Below are positions 60,740 to 64,000 of a stretch of DNA of 64,000 nt, in pieces. The notes beneath the pieces are model-generated. The model saw only the letters and a program-made list of their open reading frames with translations. It made no database searches and had not been told where the DNA came from. Source of the stretch: Streptomyces sp. NRRL S-31 (GTDB lineage Bacteria; Actinomycetota; Actinomycetes; Streptomycetales; Streptomycetaceae). Where the stretch lies: assembly GCF_000718775.1 (NCBI RefSeq), contig NZ_JOCB01000016.1, positions 1 through 64,000 on the forward strand, read 5' to 3'. Each line of letters opens with the position of its first letter. Within the stretch, counting starts at the first letter, position 1. The translations under genes and the position numbers were made by a program.

Positions 60740-61591
60740 CTACCGGCGGACCGCCGAGATCAGGCCGCCGGGCCGTTCCTCGGCTTGCGGCGGGGTGCTG
60801 ATCGGGCGGCCGTAGGCGGCAGCGCGCTCGCGCAGGGTGTGACTTTCGGCCTCCCAGCCGTACCCGGCCAGCCAGCCCACCGGATCGTCGGGCATCTCCG
60901 AGACCCACATGGACGCCGCCGATCCCGGCGCGGCATCCGCGCCGAAGCGCTCGATCACGCCGCGCGAGCCCAATGTCAGCCCCATCCGACTGCCTGCCGC
61001 CGACTGCGCGCCGATCCGGGCCAGCAGCAGCTCCACCGCGTCCTCGGGCAGATAGATCAGCAGTCCTTCGGCGATCCACACGGTCGGTACGGCGGGGTCG
61101 TGCCCTGCGGCGGTCAGCGCGGCCGGCCAGTCCTCACGCAGATCCACCGCGACGGTGATCCGCTCGCAGCGTGGGACGGCCCGCTCCTGACGCAGCACCG
61201 CAGCCTTGAAGTCCAGTGGGGCGGCGGTGTCGACCTCGAACAGCCGGGTGCCCTCGGGCCAGTCCATCCGGAAGGCCCGGCTGTCCATGCCGGCGCCGAG
61301 CAGCACGACCTGCCGGACCCCGGACGCGGAGGCCTGCCGCAACAGGTCGTCGAGGAACTTCGTCCTGATGACGATGGAGTAGGAAACGGCGAGCCGGCGG
61401 CGTCGCGCGGCCTCGTCATCGGGCAACGGCGGAGAGGAGGGCCATAGACCGCCGGCTGCGGCGAAGGCCTGTGCCAGTGGGTCGCGGAACAGCGCGTTCT
61501 CCCGCTCGGTCTCCAGCGCCCGCACCCTGGCCACCCCCAACGCCGTGGCCCACACTCCCGACGGCCGCACCCGCTCCCGCTCCTCAGTCAC
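60740..61591 (-). CDS. SAM-dependent methyltransferase, TIGR00027/PPM-like family
   Basis: 283 residues from GTG at 61591; the GTG just upstream (61594) is only 3 bases from the -10. Motif VVLLGAGMDSRAFRMDW is the SAM loop, followed by RLFEVDTAAPLDFKAAVL and VWIAEGLLIYLPEDAVELLL, the hallmarks of the leucine-carboxyl-methyltransferase-like group frequent in actinobacteria. It methylates an unknown carboxylate or hydroxyl. It stands alone. Confidence 0.9.
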   Translation of the reverse strand: MTEERERVRPSGVWATALGVARVRALETERENALFRDPLAQAFAAAGGLWPSSPPLPDDEAARRRRLAVSYSIVIRTKFLDDLLRQASASGVRQVVLLGAGMDSRAFRMDWPEGTRLFEVDTAAPLDFKAAVLRQERAVPRCERITVAVDLREDWPAALTAAGHDPAVPTVWIAEGLLIYLPEDAVELLLARIGAQSAAGSRMGLTLGSRGVIERFGADAAPGSAASMWVSEMPDDPVGWLAGYGWEAESHTLRERAAAYGRPISTPPQAEERPGGLISAVRR

Positions 61592-61597
61592 CACGCC

Positions 61598-61603
61598 AGC
61601 CTA
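61598..61603 (-). promoter_or_regulatory. -10 element TAGGCT of a leaderless promoter (methyltransferase)
   Basis: On the minus strand TAGGCT is 6 bases before the second of two GTG codons, which decides the start at 61591. No ribosome site is seen. Confidence 0.5.
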
Positions 61604-61659
61604 TTAGGCGGAGACCAATGGTCACCCGGCCGCTCCACCGGGCCGGGAGGCTCGACGGG

Positions 61660-62493
61660 TCAGTTCTGTTCTTCGACGCACATCGGACCCCGATTCGGGA
61701 GGGTGTCGAGGAACCTCGCCAGAAGGGCGTTGAACTCGGTCGGCTGCTCCATGTTGGGGAAGTGCGCGGTGTTCTCCACGGACACCGCGCGGCCGTCGGG
61801 TACCGCGTGGACCAGGCGCTCAGCCATCGCAATGTGGTCGCTCACGTCGAGGGCACCGTTTATCGCCAGAACAGGGACGTCGATGGACGCCGCACGCTGC
61901 CAGGTCCGCGGAACCGGCACGCGATGGTCTGGTTCGCCGGCCGTGTGCTTGGAGATCGTCCGGAACGCCATCGCGCGCAGGCGGTTCGCGACGTCCGTAT
62001 CGACATCACCGAGCGAGCGGTGCGGGCCTGCCGCGAAGCGCACGTGCCCGTTCAGCCAGCCCTCGATGTCGCCGGCCGCCAGTGCCTCGTTCTGCTCCCC
62101 GAGGACCTCCAGACTCCAGGGATCCTCGAAGTACGGTTCGCTCGTCCCCACACCGCTGACGACCACGGCGCGGACCAGTTCGGGATACTCCAGCGCGGCG
62201 TCGACCGCGGTACCCCCGCCCATCGAGACCCCGACGAGCACCGCCGGCCCGACATCGAGACGGCGCAGCAGCGCTGCCAGATCGTCGGCCGGACGAAACG
62301 GCCGGGTCGCGTTCGAGGAGGCGCCGTGTCCGCGGGCGTCCGGTGCGATGACCCGGTAGCGCGGGGCGAATGCCCCTATCTGGGCGTCCCACATGCTGTG
62401 ATCGAAGAACCCGGCATGGAGCAGCACCAGCGGAGGCCCCTCGCCGCTGTCGCGATAGGCGAGGGAGCCGTCAGAGGTCACGAACGAAAGCAT
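61660..62493 (-). CDS. Alpha/beta hydrolase
   Basis: 277 residues from ATG at 62493 (MLSFVTSDGSLAYRDSG is the usual family opening). An upstream ATG at 62520 overlaps a putative operator and is less likely. The oxyanion region is LVLLHAGFFDHSMWDAQIG, the nucleophile elbow is VLVGVSMGGGTAVDAA, the acid is in NGALDVSDH and the His in VENTAHFPNMEQP. The group includes lactonases, haloperoxidase-like and aryl-esterase enzymes. It probably was controlled by the MarR-type gene next to it, now truncated. Confidence 0.88.
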   Translation of the reverse strand: MLSFVTSDGSLAYRDSGEGPPLVLLHAGFFDHSMWDAQIGAFAPRYRVIAPDARGHGASSNATRPFRPADDLAALLRRLDVGPAVLVGVSMGGGTAVDAALEYPELVRAVVVSGVGTSEPYFEDPWSLEVLGEQNEALAAGDIEGWLNGHVRFAAGPHRSLGDVDTDVANRLRAMAFRTISKHTAGEPDHRVPVPRTWQRAASIDVPVLAINGALDVSDHIAMAERLVHAVPDGRAVSVENTAHFPNMEQPTEFNALLARFLDTLPNRGPMCVEEQN

Positions 62494-62519
62494 CTCGGGG
62501 TGCTCGGCGGAGACAAGCA

Positions 62520-62570
62520 TGACAACCAAGGTGTCATCATCGTGGAAAGTTGGCAACCAAGTGTCATCCT
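62520..62570. promoter_or_regulatory. Two tandem dyads upstream of the alpha/beta hydrolase
   Basis: Copy 1 is TGACA-ACCAAGG-TGTCA (62520-62536), copy 2 is TGGCA-ACCAAG-TGTCA (62551-62566); both share CAACCAAG and TGTCATC. They are of the MarR/HxlR type and sit between the hydrolase gene and the truncated MarR-like gene. Confidence 0.6.
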
Positions 62571-62576
62571 CAGGAA

Positions 62577-62714
62577 GCGACAGCCGCCGCCACCCCACTG
62601 CCGCCCGACGAGCCCGCCGACCGGCTGACGGAGATATCCGTGCTGGTGGGGCCGCTGCACCGGCGAGTGCACCGCAAGGTGGAACAGGCGAACCGCCCAG
62701 CACGAGGGCCGTGA
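62577..62714 (+). pseudogene. Truncated MarR-family regulator
   Basis: The frame from 62577 to the TGA at 62712-62714 reads ATAAATPLPPDEPADRLTEI, then SVLVGPLHRRVHRKVEQANR, and stops. LVGPLHRRVHRKVE is the first helix typical of streptomycete MarR proteins; the DNA-binding helices are missing. The tandem operators in front of it are intact. This looks like a MarR gene cut short by deletion, with the next gene brought close behind it. No clear start codon with a ribosome site is visible. Confidence 0.4.
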
Positions 62715-62770
62715 ACTCCCGTCGTAGTACGCTGTTCAACCGTTGGGTTCCAAGGCTCCGGGAGGCGTCT

Positions 62771-63775
62771 GTGGCGCTGGAGGCTGCCGGAGTCTCGCCC
62801 GAGGAGGAATCCCTCTACCGGATGCTCGTCGCGTCCGGCCTGGCCACCCAGGGGGACATCGCCCAGCGGGCCCTCCTGACCGACGCGGAGACCGGTCGCG
62901 TCCTGGACTCGCTGGTCGCCAAGGGCCTCGTCACCCACACGGACGGCACACCCAGGGTGTACCGCCCCGCTTCGCCGGAGGCGGCGCTGCTGCCCCGCCT
63001 GAAGCGCAGCGCCGACGCGCTGGATCTGGCCCGGTCCGAGGCGGCACGGCTCGTCGAGTCCTACCGGGAGACGATGCGCCGGCACGACGCCGGCCAGCTG
63101 CTTGAGGTGATCACCGGGGCGGAGGCCCTTCGCCAGCAGCTCCGGCAGATCCAGTCGGGCGCACGCCACGAGATGCTGTGGTTCTGCAAGGCCCAGTACG
63201 TGGCCATGCCGTCGGGCAGCAACGCCGAGGAGTACGAGGCGCTGGCCCGGGGCGTCCGGTACCGGGTGCTGTACGAGAAGGCGTTCTTCGACGACGAAGG
63301 CGCCCTGGAGAACGTGGTGGCGGGTGTGCGGGCCGGCGAGGTGGCTCGTGCCGTACCGCACCTGCCCCTGCGCCTGGCCGTCGCCGACCGCGCCGTCGCC
63401 GTCTTCCCGCTCGTGGCCGGCGGGCCGCACGGCAGCCCGGAGGAGCCGACCACGGCACTGGTCAGGGACAGCAATCTGCTCGCGGCCCTGATCGCCCTCT
63501 TCGAGTGCTACTGGCAAGACGCCGTCCCCCTGGACATCGACGGCGACGGCATGCCGGCCGGTGACGACGGAGCGGGCCCGGCGGACACGCTCCCGGCCAC
63601 CGACCGCAAGCTGCTGTCGCTGCTCGTGGCGGGAGTCGCCGACAAGGCGATCGCCTCGCAGATGGGGCTGAGCCGCCGGACCGTCCAGCGCCGTATCCAG
63701 GCCATGATGGAGCGCGTCGGCGCGGTGACCCGTATGCAACTCGCGTGGCAGGCGTCCCGGCGCGGCTGGCTGTGA
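62771..63775 (+). CDS. TrmB-like / LuxR-type helix-turn-helix regulator
   Basis: 334 residues from GTG at 62771 with GGGAGG 6 bases ahead; an ATG at 62519 in the same frame would add 84 residues unlike the family. The N-terminal winged helix (ESLYRMLVASGLATQGDIAQ then LDSLVAKGLVTHTDGTPRVY) is TrmB-like. The middle resembles a phospholipase-D-like sensor domain. The C-terminal LuxR helix-turn-helix is LLVAGVADKAIASQMGLSRR then TVQRRIQAMMERVGAVTRMQ. Such regulators are common in streptomycetes near secondary metabolism; its target is unknown. Confidence 0.85.
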   Translation: MALEAAGVSPEEESLYRMLVASGLATQGDIAQRALLTDAETGRVLDSLVAKGLVTHTDGTPRVYRPASPEAALLPRLKRSADALDLARSEAARLVESYRETMRRHDAGQLLEVITGAEALRQQLRQIQSGARHEMLWFCKAQYVAMPSGSNAEEYEALARGVRYRVLYEKAFFDDEGALENVVAGVRAGEVARAVPHLPLRLAVADRAVAVFPLVAGGPHGSPEEPTTALVRDSNLLAALIALFECYWQDAVPLDIDGDGMPAGDDGAGPADTLPATDRKLLSLLVAGVADKAIASQMGLSRRTVQRRIQAMMERVGAVTRMQLAWQASRRGWL

Positions 63776-64000
63776 ACAGCACGCCCGGCGGTCCGGCACG
63801 CCCGTCGGTCGGGACACACGCGCCCCCGCACACGAGGTGCATGAGCACGTGCTCGTCGCCGAACGAGTCCCGCCCCGCGGCCTCGCCGCCTCGCCGCGTC
63901 GTCGCCGCGCGCGGCGGGCGCCGGGCCGCCCTTTCCGGGAGCCCCGGCCCGCCGCGCCCGGTGAACGCGCCGACGCGTCAGCCCCGTTCGCGCCTCACGC

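Noticed and set aside
63978..64000. Possible C-terminus of a minus-strand gene entering from the right edge
   Set aside because: Only six codons (VRRERG and stop) are visible, too few to support a gene.
1..64000. CRISPR arrays, tRNA/rRNA genes, insertion sequences, attachment sites
   Set aside because: No regularly spaced direct repeats of the right size, no recognisable cloverleaf or ribosomal sequence and no transposase or integrase were seen. The tandem repeats at 3059, 23566 and 27108 have no spacers.

Overview
The window is actinobacterial and almost certainly Streptomyces. It is very GC-rich with third codon positions near 90% GC or above, uses many GTG and TTG starts, and chains genes by ATGA/GTGA overlaps. 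It carries a DasR-type site at a chitinase promoter, several leaderless-looking promoters, and genes typical of the genus. Nothing suggests an insertion sequence, prophage, CRISPR array or RNA gene.

Layout. (1) 1-6.4 kb is mostly unlinked genes: a lytic-transglycosylase tail, an L,D-transpeptidase lipoprotein, a 29-residue aromatic peptide gene with a hairpin and a cytochrome P450 behind it (a candidate P450-modified RiPP), a GNAT, a methionine aminopeptidase behind a near-perfect 22-bp palindrome, a secreted protein and a PhzF-like isomerase. (2) 6.4-20.4 kb holds a decayed ORF, an ABC exporter coupled to a beta-propeller/phosphatase, a set of zinc-free ribosomal proteins (L33, L31, L36), a GH18 chitinase with a DasR-like box, a nitroreductase divergent from an Lrp/AsnC regulator, a phosphotransferase and small hypothetical proteins. 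(3) 20.5-43.1 kb is a hybrid NRPS-PKS cluster. Its left operon (minus strand) has a stand-alone carrier protein, type II thioesterase, stand-alone adenylation enzyme, Rossmann dehydrogenase and HAD phosphatase. Its right operon (plus strand) has an ATP-grasp ligase, C-A(Thr-like)-PCP, C-A(Gly-like)-PCP, KS-AT-ACP, a MupA/Atu3640-type luciferase-like monooxygenase, an A-less C-PCP-E module and an MFS exporter, with a second luciferase-like oxidoreductase next to it. There is no terminal thioesterase domain.

(4) 43.1-48.2 kb is a metal-response locus (CzrA-like ArsR repressor, P1B-4 ATPase, small thioredoxin-like Fe-S protein), then an SMI1/KNR4 protein and an AraC regulator with a DUF2000 protein. 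(5) 48.5-56.3 kb is a tight six-gene operon with no recognised product: MATE exporter, PaaK/CapK-like adenylate-forming ligase, SHMT-like PLP enzyme, class I/II aminotransferase, a D-2-hydroxyacid-dehydrogenase-like protein lacking the usual arginine, and a bicovalent BBE-type flavin oxidase. (6) 56.3-64 kb holds a P450, an M20 deacylase divergent from an AsnC regulator, a GNAT, a methyltransferase, an alpha/beta hydrolase facing a truncated MarR gene whose operators remain, and a TrmB/LuxR-type regulator.

How the genes may work together. The three most interesting units are the peptide/P450 pair (1.4-3.0 kb), the NRPS-PKS line (20.5-43.1 kb) and the carrier-free six-gene operon (48.6-56.3 kb). 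All function statements come from motifs read by eye; no database search was possible.
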